The translations under genes were made by a program, and so were the position numbers. Positions 31,194 through 31,801 of a DNA stretch of 31,801 bases are shown piece by piece (within the stretch, counting starts at the first letter, position 1; every line of letters begins with the position of its first letter). Below the pieces are notes generated by a model, which was given only the letters and a program-made list of their open reading frames with translations, was not told the origin of the DNA and made no database searches. Source of the stretch: CAMLQK01 sp035478775 (GTDB taxonomy: Bacteria > Patescibacteriota > Saccharimonadia > Saccharimonadales > UBA4665); the NCBI GenBank assembly GCA_035478775.1, contig DATIJG010000011.1:1-31801 (forward strand), given 5' to 3'.

Positions 31194-31628
31194 ATGGCGG
31201 AACAACATTTTCAAATTGGTGTAAAGGGGATAATCCGTAACGCCGAGGGTAAGATTTTAATGGTGCACATCCCAATGTGGAACGGCAATCCGGCGCACTG
31301 GGACTTTCCGGGCGGCCGTGTGGATCCCGGTGAAGACTTTCTGGATACGCTTGCACGTGAATTGCAAGAAGAAATTGGCACGTCATTTGTCGGTACGCCA
31401 AAGCAGTTTGGCACGTTGCTTACCAAAATTACCATCCCGGTCGATAATAAGCGCCTGCCGTTGGTGTTTGTCATGTACGAGGCGGAAGTTGCGCCGGATG
31501 CCACAATTACGCTTGACCCAAACAGTCCCGAAGAAGCTCTCGAGTGGTTTACGCCTGCCGAAGCTGCCAAGCATATGAGCGTAAAGTTTACCCAAGAATT
31601 TTGCGACCGTATCGCCGCCCTTGCCTAA
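31194..31628 (+). CDS. Nudix hydrolase
   Basis: 144 residues. The Nudix box is complete (GX5EX7REUXEEXGU): G41, E47, R55, E56, E59, E60 and G62 in GRVDPGEDFLDTLARELQEE followed by IG. These residues bind the metal that hydrolyses a nucleoside diphosphate linked to another group. ATG 31194 has AGGGAG eight bases upstream and gives a normal N terminus (MAEQHFQIGVKGIIRN). An in-frame start at 31158 would precede that site. The substrate cannot be read from sequence; dNTP or NTP sanitation and NAD-related substrates are options. Confidence 0.93.
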   Translation: MAEQHFQIGVKGIIRNAEGKILMVHIPMWNGNPAHWDFPGGRVDPGEDFLDTLARELQEEIGTSFVGTPKQFGTLLTKITIPVDNKRLPLVFVMYEAEVAPDATITLDPNSPEEALEWFTPAEAAKHMSVKFTQEFCDRIAALA

Positions 31629-31633
31629 ATCAA

Positions 31634-31670
31634 AATAATAACGAGCCCATACTGAAGGCTCGCTATTATT
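31634..31670 (+). terminator. Stem-loop after the Nudix gene
   Basis: AATAATAACGAGCC and GGCTCGCTATTATT pair with one mismatch (14-base arms, nine-base loop), five bases after the stop. The arms are near symmetric, so it could work in both directions. The T tail is poor. Confidence 0.6.
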
Positions 31671-31801
31671 AACAGAGGGTTTTAGTTTTTGCGCTGACGC
31701 TAGCTATTTTACAAAATCATATGCTCTGCAAAAACCGGTCGGGCTCGTCGTGCATGGGTCGAGCCGCACGATTTGAGTCGCAAAAGCGCTGTCCAACGCA
31801 T
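31671..31801. other. Window end, coding status undecided
   Basis: Several short frames are open to the window edge. On the minus strand one ends TAG 31706-31704 after a readable stretch (RLDPCTTSPTGFCRAYDFVK), and one ends TGA 31719-31717. On the plus strand one begins at ATG 31720. The minus frame ending at 31704 reads most like a protein C terminus, but about 98 bases cannot settle it. Confidence 0.3.

Noticed and set aside
1..31801. CRISPR array, insertion sequence, transposase or integrase
   Set aside because: No regularly spaced repeats, no terminal repeats flanking a transposase-like frame and no recombinase motifs were seen.

Overview
This window most likely comes from the chromosome of a member of Candidatus Saccharibacteria (TM7, Patescibacteria/CPR), centred on the replication origin. 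Four things suggest this. The canonical block rpmH-rnpA-yidC-khpB (minus strand) diverges from dnaA-dnaN-recF (plus strand). A PrgI / split VirB4 / VirB6 set and a run of VirB2-like pilins lie beside it, a combination seen in Saccharibacteria. Envelope proteins carry long Pro/Gln/Thr-rich disordered tails. UGA is used as a normal stop (dnaA, the VirB4 N-terminal gene, the 939-residue gene), which argues against the UGA-recoding SR1/Gracilibacteria lineages. The assignment is by gene content only.

Layout. (1) 1-2570: surface polysaccharide genes, an O-antigen-ligase-like membrane protein and a GT4-type glycosyltransferase, diverging from one palindromic -10 element. (2) 2622-8775: origin block, with DnaA-box-bearing spacers before dnaA and between dnaA and dnaN. 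(3) 8732-19521, minus strand: a tightly coupled seven-gene operon for a type IV secretion-like machine, in transcription order PrgI protein, VirB4-N/TraC-like protein, VirB4 ATPase, 939-residue membrane protein, three-module peptidoglycan hydrolase, and two small membrane-anchored PEGA-type proteins. It runs head-on towards the origin and its last gene overlaps the 3' end of recF. (4) 19667-24728: an unrecognised 210-residue gene (plus), then a very basic disordered protein and a 1000-residue VirB6/TrbL-like protein (minus). (5) 24842-27453, plus strand: six consecutive VirB2/TrbC-like small membrane proteins ending in a strong terminator. (6) 27454-31801: Hsp20, ComF, three serine tRNAs with different anticodons, tRNA-Arg(GCG), a two-TM protein, an unrecognised 88-residue protein and a Nudix hydrolase.

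How it fits together. PrgI, the split VirB4, the VirB6-like channel protein, a VirB1-like wall hydrolase and VirB2-like subunits are the core of a Gram-positive-style type IV secretion apparatus. No relaxase, VirD4 coupling protein, VirB11 or outer-membrane VirB7/9/10 is seen in the window, so a resident cell-surface or contact apparatus is more plausible than a conjugative element. Several of these genes have a -10 element so close to the ATG that their mRNAs should be leaderless or nearly so. All functional statements come from reading motifs and context; no database search was run.
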